A stretch of 64,000 nucleotides of DNA from Acorus gramineus (taxonomy: Eukaryota > Streptophyta > Magnoliopsida > Acorales > Acoraceae). How positions within the stretch are numbered: the stretch's first letter is position 1; each line of letters starts with the position of its first letter. The stretch covers positions 1 to 64,000 of the forward strand of contig JAUJYN010000027.1 in the NCBI GenBank assembly GCA_030737835.1, written 5' to 3'. The notes under the pieces were generated by a model. The model was given only the letters and a program-made list of their open reading frames with translations. It did not search any database and had not been told where the DNA came from. Below are positions 11,226-22,289 of the stretch, one piece after another. A program made the position numbers and the translations under genes.

Positions 11226-13473
11226 AGGCTGTTGGTCACCCTTGGTCCACCGATAGTCTCTCCCCACTCCGTAGGTGGTTTGGCCACTCCCACATTCAGC
11301 ACAGTCCTTCTACCAAATCAGGAGGCGCCTACTGATGGGAGCCCCTGCACGGGATGACCTTTCCAACGCCGGGGTAGTCTCTACACGGATCCAACGAAGG
11401 GAACAGAACAGCCTATCCATCGCATATGATCCACTCGGATCCGTAGACAACACATCCTACCAACTCTGGTGTCATGAATTCTTCAGAATTCTTCCAGGGC
11501 GCATAACCAAGATGCGGGGAACATGCATAATAGTTATAACAAGGTTGGAATATTAACGGGGAAAGAATCCTTGGGAGGGCAGCGTGAGGTCCCGATATAG
11601 GACATCCCGACAACCAAACAAGGAACACGGAGTACCCTAACCCGGGTCTCACCGCTGTCCTCGCGAGGCCCCTCCCCTATAATATTCACTAACCCAGGCT
11701 AATAATCACATGCTCGCATTTTATTTAAATAAATTAAACTAAATGGGAACATGCATCGGTCGGGGCTTTCCTAGCATGGAAACATGATAACAGGGTGCAT
11801 GGCTCTGATACGGGTCCTAAGGGTATAAGTCCCTAGCATGCAAATCTAGGGTGGCATGCATACTACAGATTATCATGCTTTCATAGCTTTTCATATTAAC
11901 AGGTTAATATTTACTATGGTGCCCCAGGGGAGGACGGTACACGCCCAAGTGCATGTAACGCCTCCCTACTGGGTTGGATCGTCCCACTCACCGGAGATCG
12001 GGTCGACGCGCGACCGTCCGTCGAGATCTGCAAGACAGGGTAACAACTTGGTGAGTAAAAATCCATAAATACATCAAAAATACTCTAAAATACCCAACAC
12101 TCAGATAACGTACATACAGCCCGTACGCACACGTATCCGAGCATCCCTACTCACTCCCGAACCCACCGGCAACCACCCGCACGGCCACCCGCACGGCCAC
12201 CGCCCCCGGATGCGCCGCCGCGCCTCAGCCGCGCACCCAGGCCCACCGCCGGGCCCCTGCCTGCACGCCTGGACCCGCAGCAGAGCCACCCGGTGCGCCG
12301 CGCCTGCACTGCGCACCACCGCAGCAGCCCGCGCGCACCCCGCACGCCCCGTGCTGACCCGCGAGCACACCCCACGCCCCGCGCGCCCAGCTCCTCGCCC
12401 CGCGCGACCCGCGCGCACCGCCAGCCTCTACCCGCGCGCACTCCACGCGCACCACCAGCCTCTACCCCCGCCCCGCGCGCAGCGCTCAGCACCCGCGACC
12501 AGCTCCCAGCGCTCAGTGCCCAGCACCCGGGACCCTCACCCAGCGCCCACGCGCACGCCCGCGCAACACGCGCCCAGCGCGCCTGCCAGCCTGCCCGCGC
12601 TGCCTGCTTGCGCGCATCGCCGAGTGGCCCGAGCACCGCTCGCCTGTTCGCCCGGGTACTGCTTGCCTGAGGCCCGAGCACCTCCTGCCCAGCATGCCTG
12701 TGCGCCCAGCCTGCCTGCCTGGCCTGCCAGCGCGCACAGCCCAGCCAGCCTGCTCCGCACGCCTCCCCCCGCACCCCCCGAGCGCACGCCCGCGCGCGCA
12801 TTCACTCGCACGCGCTCGCGCGCCCGGCAAACTGGTGCACCTGCTCCTAGCCTACCCGAGCTAGTCCTACCCAATGCCCAGCATGCCTGCAGCACCACCC
12901 GAGCGCACGCCGCGCACACGCCTGCGCGCACGCACTTGCACGCCCGGCCACCTGGTGCCCCAGTCGCTGCGCCCGCTGCTAACCCTCCCGGGACTGCCAC
13001 CCAACCTGCCCGAACACCTCTACCACCCACCTCCGGCCACCAATGGCCTTAGACCACCACCCCACCGTCGCCAACGGCCACCCACAGCCGCCGACCACCA
13101 CCCAACCTCAAACCCACCCTCCTAACATACATCTAAGCATGAAAAGAGAGGAAAAAGGGCTTACCAAGGGGAGGAAGGGAAGTCTGGTTGCTCTCCGCGC
13201 ACCGAAACCTCTCCCAAAAGGCTTCCAACGCCCAGATCTTCCTCGGCCCTCGAATTGGCCCAAAACAGAGGAGAAAGGAGGGGGGATGGAGGGGCAAAAC
13301 TCACCGGAATTCGAATTTGAAAGCACCGGGGTGTAGACCCGATCTACACTTCCTATGCTTTAGGTTTTTGGGTTTGAGGTCTCTAAGGGGCTCAAAAGGG
13401 AGAAAATAAGAGAGGGGAGAGAGAAAAGCAATTGGTAGGGATGATGAATAGTGCCAGGCTAATTTTAGATCTC

Positions 13474-13482
13474 ATTTATATA
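13474..13482 (-). promoter_or_regulatory. TATA box in the 5' LTR
   Basis: The minus-strand sense reads TATATAAAT, at the same place as 7266-7273 in the partner LTR. As the promoter of the 5' LTR it would drive the gag transcript. Confidence 0.5.
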
Positions 13483-13747
13483 GCGAGTCACTTAAAATAC
13501 CCGGATACGCCCTGGAACTGCGAAATTTTAGAAACGGTACCGGAATTCGATGAAATTTTCGTGAGAGGCCTAAAATGGCACCAGGAGACCAAATATGCAG
13601 TTAGATTTCCAATCGGAGTCCTCTAACTCAGGACGATAGCTAACAGTCCAAAAATTAGCGGTTCCGATCGGAAACCGAAAAAAAATTGAAAAACTGCCAG
13701 AACGCTCCAACGGTTACCAGCAGGCTAAAAGTGACACATATTTAACA

Positions 13748-13835
13748 GGAAAAAAGAAGCGTAACGAGGCATCTTTTTGTCTCCTATCGATAGAACCAGC
13801 CTTCCTTCACCTTCGGTCCTCGACTAAGGGAAAAA
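13748..13835. other. Backbone sliver between two elements
   Basis: 88 bp of non-LTR DNA starting with the GGAAA target-site duplication and ending in AAAAA, directly before the next LTR. No gene. It shows that the two neighbouring elements are separate insertions in the same backbone. Confidence 0.8.
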
Positions 13836-16601
13836 TGTCACGCCCCAGGGCGGCCGTCCCCGGGACGCGGCAAGTGTATATATGATATCAGCAGTCTATA
13901 CAAGAGGTCAATAATATACTCTAAACAACACCAAAATGACAACACAGACAAAAGCAAGGCTGACATGATATATATACACAAATAGCGGAAGCTAAAAGAC
14001 TGAGTCTGTAATTCAAAAACATATTACAGACTCGATACATAATCAATTGTCCTGTGAGGGCCAATATATAGAATGACATCCAATATAATACAAACGGGTG
14101 CCCAAGCACGGAAATAGAATACATACAATCAAAAAGGGATGCTGATAGCCTCTAACACTCACGGAACGTGGCGCTGCTCCTCTACTGCTGAAGTCCCTCG
14201 GGGAGCTCCTCCTTTAGATCCGACTCCGTGATAACTGGAGAAAAATATGCGAGGGGTGAGCCACACGCTCAGTGAATAGCACAACCCATGCATCACAATT
14301 CATATTAACCTCAAAATTATTCAAAGCCTCAAAGTGGCAGGAACTACACAATCCAGTGGGTCGCTACAACACCGACCCACCACACCCTCACCCTCACCCT
14401 CCAATAGGTGACATGATGGCTATTGGGACTGACTAGACTGTTAATCACCCTTGGTCCACCGATAGTCTCGCCTCCACTCCGTAGCCCGCCTGGTCTACTC
14501 CCACAATTTAGCACAGTCCGAAACCAAATCTGGAGGTACCTACTGATGGGAGCCCTCTGTCAGGACGGCCTTTCTAACGCTAGGGCAGTCTCTATACGGA
14601 TCCAACGAAGGGAACAGAAACAGCCTACCCACACGTATACGATACAATCGGATCCGTCGGCAACATCTTCCTAACAATTTAAATGTCATGAATTCTTGCG
14701 AATTCCTCCAAGGCGCATAACTACGATGCGGGGAAGCCTGTATTATAACCTCATGGTTATAATATTCACTAAGCATGCTCATTACCAATAACTCACATTT
14801 GATTTAAATAAATTAAACTAAATGGGACACATGCATAGGTCAAGGCTTCCTAGCATGAAAATATGGTATCAGGATGCATGGCTCTTACACATATCCTAAG
14901 GGTGCAAGTCCCTAACATACAAGGTCTAGGGTGGCATGCATACTACAGAACAATCATGCCTGCATAGATTACATACTATACAAGTTAATATTAAACTATG
15001 GTGCCCCAGGGAAGGACGATACACGCCTAAGAGCATATACGCCTCCCTACTGGGTTGGATTGTCCCACTCACCAATACCCGGGTCGTCGCGTGACCATCC
15101 GTCAAGATCTGCAAGACAAGGCATTCAACATGGTGAGTAAAACACATAATACATACAAAAATACACTAAAAATACCCAACACTCGGACAAGCGTACATAC
15201 GGCCCGTACGCACGCGAGCCCGAGTGCCCCGACTCACTCCCGCGCCCCCGGGCAGCCATGCGCACGGCCACCCGCACGCGCACGCGCACGCACGGGTGCG
15301 TACACACGCACGCACGCCCGAGCCCCGGGTGCATTGCCGTGTCCCAGCCCGCGCGCCCAGACGCGCTGCCGCGCCTCTTCCCGCACGCCCAGACCCGTCG
15401 TACGCCGCGCGCACGCTCGCGCGTGCCCGTGAGCACCGCGCGTCCAGCCCCAGGTGCACCTGCGCGCACTACTCCTCAGCGCAGCACCTCGCGCGCACAC
15501 CCGCACGCACTGCGCCCCAGTGCAGCACTCCGCGCGCACCCCGCGCGCATGCCTGCTCGCCTCCCCGCGCACACCGCACGCAACGCGCCCCTACGCAGCG
15601 CTCCGCGCGCACGTCGTGCACTGCGCCCAGCGAGCCCGACAGCACGCGCCCAGCGCGCCTGACCGCAGCTCGCCTGCCTGCCTGCGCGCGCAGGCTCGCG
15701 CGCACGCGCGCCGGTGAGCCCGCATGCACCCGAGCCAACCCTAACACCTCCAACAGCCCCTCCAACCGCCCAACACCCATGCATAACCAAAAACACCTCC
15801 TAACATGCATCTAAACAAGAAAAGGAAGGAAAGAAACTCACCCAAGGAGAGGAAGGAAAGGGGAGGAAGAACGGGTGCTCTTCGCGCACCGAAACACCAC
15901 CTCCAAGGCCACCACCACCAAGCCCTAAAAGTGGCTGAAATCTGAGGAGAAAAGGGACCATAAGAGGGGGTCACACATGAGGGAACTCGAATCCGAGACC
16001 ATAGGAAGATAGATCGGGTCCTCACCTATCTTTTCTCCTTCTAGGTTTTCTTGATCCAACACCTCTAGCTAGGTCAAAAGGGGGTTTTAAAGAGAGGGAG
16101 AGAGAGATTGAGAGGTGGAGAAGATGATGAATAGTGGGGGGGCACTACACCGAGGCGTGGACTTAAAGGGGGGCCACACACACTCACCACTTACACTTAG
16201 TGAAAAAAAAGATTAGGTTAAGCTAGGTTTAGTTAGGTCTAAGTGCACTTTGACCCTAGTCAACCCAACCACACTAAAAACCAAAACCCATTGACCAAGT
16301 CAAAGGTCAACTTTGACCAAGTCAAGTCTCCCAATGACTTTTCGCTCGGTCAAAACCCGAATACGATTCGGAACTGTGAAATTCTGAAACGTTACCGAAA
16401 TTCAATGAAATTTTCGTGAGTGGCTTGAAATGGAACCAGGACACATAATATGCAGTTAGATTTTCAATCAGAGTCCTCAAACTCAGGAGATAGCTAAAAG
16501 TCTAAAATTTTAGCGGTTCCGATCGAAAAACAAAAAAGTTGAAAAAGTGCCAGAATGCTCCAATGGTTACCAGAAGGCTAAAAAGTGACACATATATAAC
16601 A
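13836..16601 (-). mobile_element. Group A solo LTR
   Basis: 2766 bp from TGTCACGCC to ATATATAACA, with no internal domain on either side. Left flank AAAAA (13831-13835) and right flank AAAAC (16602-16606) match at four of five bases; they match fully if the terminal A of the LTR is counted as flank. In sense order it has a U3 with many TTGAC motifs (about 16230-16340), a leader, the GC-rich tract (about 15220-15720), the CAG acceptor-like site, the 36-nt segment 15073-15108, and GTGAGT. It is closely similar to the LTR at 24409-27184. Confidence 0.9.
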
Positions 16602-17563
16602 AAAACCGAGTATGCTTTAAATTCATTAACTATCAAATTCCGTTCTTATTCTGACACAAAAACTAATGATGATGGATTCCAGCAGTAAGGGACCATCCTT
16701 GAAGAAGGAAGACCTAAGAATGAACTAGATAGCGTAATGAGAAAAAGAAGTGGTATAAAAAACAATCCTTATAACCGCTACTCTGATTCGTCTTACCGAA
16801 CTCTGAACTTTGTCTTTGATCGAACTTTTTACTTCATTTAGTATCTTTTGTTTGGATTGAGTCGCTTATCACTCCACTTCGTGCTTTTTCCGTAACCGGC
16901 TGGCTAAACACGTCACTTGTCACTTTGTCTTTGTACAACGATTCATACCGAAACTCGTCACTTGGGTGTTTTACGTACACCAGTTTATCGCTGACTCAAT
17001 TCCAGATAAAGACTTTTCAGCAGACAAACTCAAAACTTTGTATCCAAACACTATACTTTGGTTAGGCAAAGAACTGACGTTAAGATAAAAAAGCGTAAAG
17101 AAGGCGACCGTAGGGAGGACAAACAACCTGACGCCACGAGGAAGGAAAGAACAAAGTTTAGTAAGGAACGAAACGAGTGAAGCAGCAATATCAGAAGGGA
17201 AAAACTAGAATCAGGCGAGCCAATTATCTTGTCGAAGTGAAGTCTTTGTATTGAGTCTTTCTTCTTAGTTCTTTAGTTTATTCTTTCCTACATTCTACGT
17301 ACCCATAGGGGATAGCGAGTGAAGCAAGAAAAGTTAGCCTTACAAGGCGAGCGAAAGCGAAGTGAAGAACGAAGGCTAAGAGCAAAGGGCTGCTGGTGTG
17401 CCGGTTAGGCGTAGGGCTACAACATAGAAGGGGCAATTTGGCCTAGGGAAACTGAAGTGCTTAGTCGAAGACAAGGTGTAGTTCATTTAAATGTGTAGTG
17501 TACTGCAACCAAAGACCGAAATCGATCAACAAAGTTGTTTGTCTACTGAACGATGAAGCCATG
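16602..17563. other. Organelle-like backbone, no recognisable gene
   Basis: Non-LTR DNA with chance ORFs only. It contains the dispersed gcgaccgtaggg motif near 17103 and several phrases of the type gcgagcgaagc / gaagcgaag near 17320-17370. It leads directly into the tRNA-Gly gene. I recognise no protein-coding similarity. Confidence 0.5.
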
Positions 17564-17635
17564 AGCGGAAGGAGGGACTTGAACCCTCAACCTTAGCCTT
17601 GGCAAGGCTATGCTCTACCATTAAGCTAATTCCGC
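17564..17635 (-). tRNA. trnG-GCC: tRNA-Gly(GCC), plant mitochondrial type
   Basis: A 72-nt cloverleaf on the minus strand. The acceptor stem pairs GCGGAA with TTCCGC, the D arm includes TAGCTTAATGGTAGAGCA, the anticodon stem TAGCC/GGCTA encloses loop TTGCCAA (anticodon GCC), and the T arm is GAGGGTTCAAGTCCCTC. This matches the native plant mitochondrial tRNA-Gly rather than the plastid gene. From memory, the usual mitochondrial sequence has A rather than T after GCGGAA and G rather than A just 3' of the anticodon stem, so there may be one or two substitutions. It decodes GGC/GGU if expressed, but it may be silent in a nuclear copy. CCA is not encoded. Confidence 0.9.
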
Positions 17636-20600
17636 AATAAAAAGAAAAATAACAAAGGTGTGGTGCGAAGCGACGAAATCGGAGGAACGAAGGTGCTACG
17701 GAGCGGAAGTGTGGAACTGAGGAAGTGAGTAAAGAACAACGAACTTCGCTCGCCTTACACTCCGTTACTACCTACGACAATACAGGGTTGTTTGTTTCCG
17801 ACGTTTAGTTCGCCGAAAGACCGTCGCTTCGGGTTTTTTGTTTACCTGGTACGAGTTGACCAGACAAGCGATGTGCTCTTACTTTTATTATAGCTTGCCT
17901 ATTTCCGCATCAAAAAAGAGTCCGGCTGAGGCCAACAAAGTTTATGTATGCTAACAAGGCGATCGAAGTGAACCCTCGACCGTTAGGTGTGGAAACATAG
18001 GAGGAAGGAAATATTCAACAAATGCATTTAGTACGTCAAATCTTGTTGATACGAGCCCATCCACCCAGATAGACAGACCCACTCCCCCCCGGATTGACCC
18101 AGTGTAGCGACCCCTCTACCTAGACCGACCGAAGGCTGTGTTTGTTACTTCGTGTGCATTCTTCGCTTCGCTCGCCTTTCTACCGTAGTGTGCTTTAGAA
18201 GCGATTCAATCCGTTATCCTTGAGCTATATACTTTTCTATTGTTTCTACTTTTTCTTTTTAGTCAATATGCAAATCCAATTGACTCTTCTTTTTCAGTTT
18301 CAACAGGCTACCCGAATCGATCTCCGTGAGCATACTTGATCGTTCTTTCTTTTGGGTCATTCAACGACTTCGATCTCTTCACTTCTAAAAAAACTTGCTG
18401 ACCTCTCCTCCATACGGTCGCCTATGGTCTCCTGACGCCCTCGTCAAATGAACCAGGTCATGTCGGGTCAAAAGAAAAGCTTCACTAATGGGGGGGCTGG
18501 CCTTATAATTATAAAAAGTAAGCAGTAGGTTCGGTCCTTTCTGGCTATGGTTGGGATAGATAGGTGCGGAGCTCACTTTCCACCAGACGACAGAGTAGTC
18601 AGAGTCGTTCTTCCGTATACAAAACTCGTTCCGAAAAAGCGGATTATTTTCATAGTGGCCTAGTGCGGTGCGTGGTCTTTTTGTACTGAAACTAATAATT
18701 CCAATAATTTCTTATTGTTCCTTGTTAATCGTGAGGAATAGAAGAACAGGATTAATGTTTTCGGTAATCTGAATCGTCAGGTAGGGTTCTGGCTCTCTCA
18801 TTTAAAGCTGCACCCTTTTCTCAGGGACCTTTCTTTATTTACCCTAACTTTGTCTCTTTCTGCTTCACTTCGATCTTTTGTTCGTATAAATCCAACGATT
18901 GAAGTAGGAAAACGTTGTACGCGGGCGGGTCGACTGACTATCGAGTTGAAGCAAATGAGACTTGCCCACCTATTGTAGAAACAAGAAATCAGGGGTAAGT
19001 GGGACCTAGTCCGCGCATAAGAAAGAAGGGGATAAGAGCTGTATAAGTGAAATAAGACCTAAACCCATAGGAGGAAGTAAAAGAGCAAGAACAAAATTAA
19101 CTTTGGCTTCAGGTAGAGGTTATGAAATAAACAAAGTTCAGTCGATCACAGTGTTTTACCTTTGTTTATTGCCTGAAGTGTTCTATTCTCATATTTAATA
19201 TAGATTTTTACATATTGGTAATCTGAGTCTTAGCGTGTAACTGAAGTCTTAGTCTTAGCGACCAGCTTTCTCTGACCGTATTGGAACCCAACCCATGCAA
19301 TCTTACCACCTGCAATGTGTTGTGGGAATGGGACTACCTTCCTTCTCCCATTGCATTTCATTTGATTTAAGTGATTGATCAGTCTTGTTCAAAGTCTTTG
19401 TTCTTGTGCTCTTTCGACCTTACACGATCCGATCGAGTAGAACTTCCCCATATATATTGACGAACTCTAGTACTTCGTTGCGCAATGCCTATAGAAAAGA
19501 ATGCCTCTTCTCGGTCAAATGCTTCTTTTATTCGTTCTACCGGCCCACTTGAACCGATGGATCACTTTTATCAATCCTCTCATTTGGATGCTGAACACAT
19601 TCTTCAAGTTGATATGTAAATACCGATGTCGGGTTTTGTAAACAATGTTGGGATGGGAGTGTCCGCGAAGCACATTTACCTCTTCAAAAAAAAAGAAAGC
19701 AAAAAACAAATAAAACAACAAACCTCAGAAAGATAACCGATGCTTCGCTCGCCTTGGTCGCCTTAGTATGGCTAGTATTTGTAGTTATGGTTGGGCTCAC
19801 CCTCTTCTAACCAACCTAATCTATCGCAAGCACAGCACCCGACGGTCTACTCTCTTCTTTACCTGTGGTCGTCACTCTAAACCTCTTTAAATACTCACTA
19901 ACGCTCGTACCCCACACCTATTCTATTAATGAATCCTGCAAACGACGAGACAAGCTCCCAACTGTCTAGAAAGAGAAGTTTGTACAAAGGTGTCAAAAGA
20001 AGTATAACAAAGCGTCTGTTCTTTCTCAATTCGCTTCTCGATTCACTCGTTCCTTTCACCTGGTTCCCCGGTCTATAGAAGAGGATATGATGTTCGCATT
20101 ATAGTTGTTTTCCTTGACTAAACCCCGTTCAAATTGGGATAAACAGAATTTCCCTAGTACGAAAAAACGTCGAGCTTTCTTTATATAGGCGACCTTAGGC
20201 GACAACAGGTAGTGAGTTTTCCTTCTAAGTTATGAATTCGTTGTTTAAGTAAAGCGAAGTTGTCTTACCGACCACTCTGACGAGAGAAAGTACCCACTAA
20301 TGCGAGTGTGGTGAGCTCGGGTGAGCGAACACACGACCTCACTTTGCCAGCCTAATGTCGGAGAAAGAACCAGTAAAGTAACTTCAAGCAATTGAAGTTA
20401 GGCTCTTGAGTTATTAGAATTTACTACTTCTAATAACATTTATCTTTTTCATTCCCCTCCTATCGATCAGTTTTGGGGTTCCTACCCGAATTCCTGGAAT
20501 TTTATAAAATAGAAAAAAATAGCTCAGCGGATATTCCTGGGTTGTCGTTGGACTTTGGACGTCTGGTGGCCATGGTCTATTTTAGATAGGGATTTAGTTA

Positions 20601-21622
20601 GTGGTAGGAATTTTTAAATTATGGGCCGTGGGAAATAGCTGTACCCAGGTCGAATAGAGAGAGAAAGGTTGATGCAGACTTTGTAAATAAATACAGGAAG
20701 AAATCACCCAAATAAGCAGAAACACGCCTTTGGACCGAGGTAGAAGAGTTAGACCCCGCCACCGATAAGAAGACGATTTTCATCAAGGCTTAGAACTGTG
20801 AGTCAACCCGCGGTCGGGAGAAAGATAAAGGCTAAATACTGACTTTGGTAACGTGGTAAAGTTTACTCCAATTTATATACCAACCAAGGAGTTAAAGCTA
20901 CTTATGGTGGTTTGTTCTTTCTATTGGGCTTTATTGCTCTAATTTACTATTTGAGTAGTCAAGGGGGTCAACGAGCGGGTAGGGAGGGCGTTCACAAACA
21001 CCACGTTACAGCAGATCGTCTTCTTTCCACAGCCAACATGTCTGGAATACCGTCGACAGGCTTCGGTCCCCTTCCGAACCCTCTTTTTCGCTACCAATGA
21101 ACTATTGGAGAATCCATAGAATCAAGGCGAGCTTGTCTCGTCGAAGTGAGTACAAAGTGAATGAAAGTTCACGCATGTTCGCACAAAGTTCAAACAAGTT
21201 CTTAGAAAGTTACAACATTGTTCAACAAAGTTCACGGTAGTCATCAAACGTTATCACTTTATTTCACAAAAATCGGTCGACATCACTTTTTTTTTTGTCC
21301 ACATTGGATGTTTGATGCAGAGGTATTTTCGAATTAAAATAATGATTCTTCTTGCCTCTATCGCTCGTTTGTTCTTTCATTCACCTACTCGCCATTGACA
21401 ACACCTTTTGAAGATATATAATAAATTGTTGACAAAAAAGATTGAGGCACGAACACTTTTTGTTTAAGCAATTGAACCCTTCGTTCACACTTTTACTCCC
21501 TTATACGAGGAGACCTGTGGAACTTCCTGAAAAAACCACAACTCACGAAGAAGCTTCAACCACACCAGTCTCCAGTTTCACCATTCTTTCTGCGCCTTTG
21601 TGCTACTTGTTGACATCGTCTA
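17636..21622. other. Organelle-like backbone, no recognisable gene
   Basis: About 4 kb of AT-rich non-LTR DNA. Short motifs recur: ggtgcgaagcgac at 17665, ggtgcggagc at 18563, the cggtcgcctatgg form near 18413, and gcgaccttaggcgac near 20190. A 65-bp block at 19547-19611 is repeated at 33003-33067. Small ORFs (for example 20912-21100 and 21442-21663) show no family I recognise. The segment ends at GTCTA directly before the LTR piece at 21623. Confidence 0.5.
19547..19611. repeat. 65-bp dispersed direct repeat, copy 1
   Basis: From acttgaaccgatgg to attcttcaagttg, identical by eye to 33003-33067 in the same orientation. On the minus strand both read the same short peptide (LKNVFSIQMRGLIKVIHRFK), but the surrounding frames differ. 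A repeat of this size is typical of plant mitochondrial genomes. Confidence 0.8.
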
Positions 21623-22125
21623 TGTCACGCCCCAGGGCGGCCGTCCCTGAGGCGTGGCAATAATGAAATATCAGCTATCAATACCTGAGGTCAACAAAGA
21701 CTCCAACAACAACACACAAGGTGGCAAAGCAATGATAATGATAACTGACTGAAAAGCGGAAGCATAAGATATCAACAATGTCTGTAAATCAAAAACATTA
21801 TTATAGACTCGAATACACAATCACTGTCCTGTGAGAGCCAAGCCTAGTCCAAATAAAATTCAACCTGTGCCACATGCACGATTTACAATACATAAAATGA
21901 CTCTAGGCCTGTTGACAACCTGACACTCGCCACCCGCCGGAAGAACGCTCCACGCCCATAAGACCACGCCACAGGAAAGCTCCAGCTCCACGCCCAACAC
22001 TGCCCCTGACAAGAAAAGTATGTGAGGGGTGAGCTACAAGCTTAGTGAGTGGGTGAAAACCAATCACCATACAACAGTTCAATATTAAATTAATTTCCTT
22101 TCAAAGAAATCATGGGTGGCATTCC
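21623..22125 (-). mobile_element. Group B LTR end fragment
   Basis: Starts with the LTR terminus TGTCACGCC and follows, in reverse complement, the last ~500 bp of the solo LTR at 33859-37364 (tggcaataatgaaatatcagc, ggtggcaaagcaatgataatg, the Gly/Cys-free 'cagtgcccctgac' region and the acceptor-like site near 22010). It breaks off at GGTGGCATTCC (22115-22125), the reverse complement of the sequence at which the LTR at 1-4356 stops. Backbone and tRNA-Ser follow. It may be the detached 3' end of that LTR. Confidence 0.85.
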
Positions 22126-22135
22126 AAGCACAAAT

Positions 22136-22224
22136 GGATGGATGTCTGAGCGGTTGAAAGAGTCGGTCTTGAAAACCGAAGACCATTCATTAGTGGTCCG
22201 GGGGTTCGAATCCCTCTCCATCCG
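22136..22224 (+). tRNA. trnS-UGA: tRNA-Ser(UGA), plant mitochondrial type
   Basis: An 89-nt class II tRNA. Acceptor stem GGATGGA pairs with TCCATCC, the D arm contains CTGAGCGGTTGAAAG, the anticodon stem TCGGT/ACCGA holds loop CTTGAAA (anticodon TGA), a long variable arm pairs GACCA with TGGTC, and the T arm is GGGGGTTCGAATCCCTC. The body matches the native mitochondrial gene; the plastid trnS-UGA starts differently. The variable arm differs from the form I remember in flowering plants (which contains a GTATT/AATAC stem), yet it still pairs. The fold is intact. It lies only ten bases from a broken LTR. Confidence 0.92.
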
Positions 22225-22289
22225 CAAACTCGTATTGAAAAGAAATGGTTCACTAAACTTTTTGTTGAGCGGTAGCGTGGGAGCGACTG
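22225..22289. other. Backbone between tRNA-Ser and an LTR
   Basis: 65 bp without a gene, ending in GACTG directly before the TG of the next LTR. Confidence 0.6.

Larger units (their letters stand above)
5518..13747 (-). mobile_element. Gypsy retrotransposon with two LTRs, intact gag and deleted pol
   Basis: An 8.2-kb element flanked by GGAAA (5513-5517 and 13748-13752). Both ends are TG...CA. Read on the minus strand its order is 5' LTR (13747-10466), primer-binding site, gag, LTR-derived mosaic, pol remnants, polypurine tract and 3' LTR (7536-5518). Apart from one large deletion in the 3' LTR the two LTRs look nearly identical by eye, so insertion was fairly recent. Without protease, most of reverse transcriptase, RNase H and the integrase core it cannot move by itself. 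It could have moved as a non-autonomous element, or pol may have been lost after insertion; the sequence does not decide. Confidence 0.93.
10466..13747 (-). repeat. 5' LTR of the 5.5-13.7 kb gypsy element
   Basis: 3282 bp, TGTCACGCC to ATATTTAACA on the plus strand. In sense order it holds a U3 of about 270 bp with a TATA box at 13474-13482, a leader, the GC-rich tract (about 12130-13030), a CAG acceptor-like site, a 36-nt segment (11992-12027), a GTGAGT donor-like site, LTR modules, and a three-unit hairpin repeat (10994-11225). It is complete, and so is the best reference for this subfamily in the window. Confidence 0.92.

Noticed and set aside
20912-21100. A hydrophobic N-terminal ORF as a membrane subunit gene
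   Set aside because: Only the first ~15 residues are hydrophobic. The rest is uncharacteristic, and I could not match it to any mitochondrial respiratory subunit.
21442-21622. Possible copia-type peptide (YTRRPVELPEKTTTHEEAS)
   Set aside because: A faint resemblance to a copia linker region only. It is too short and lacks any conserved motif, so I do not call it.
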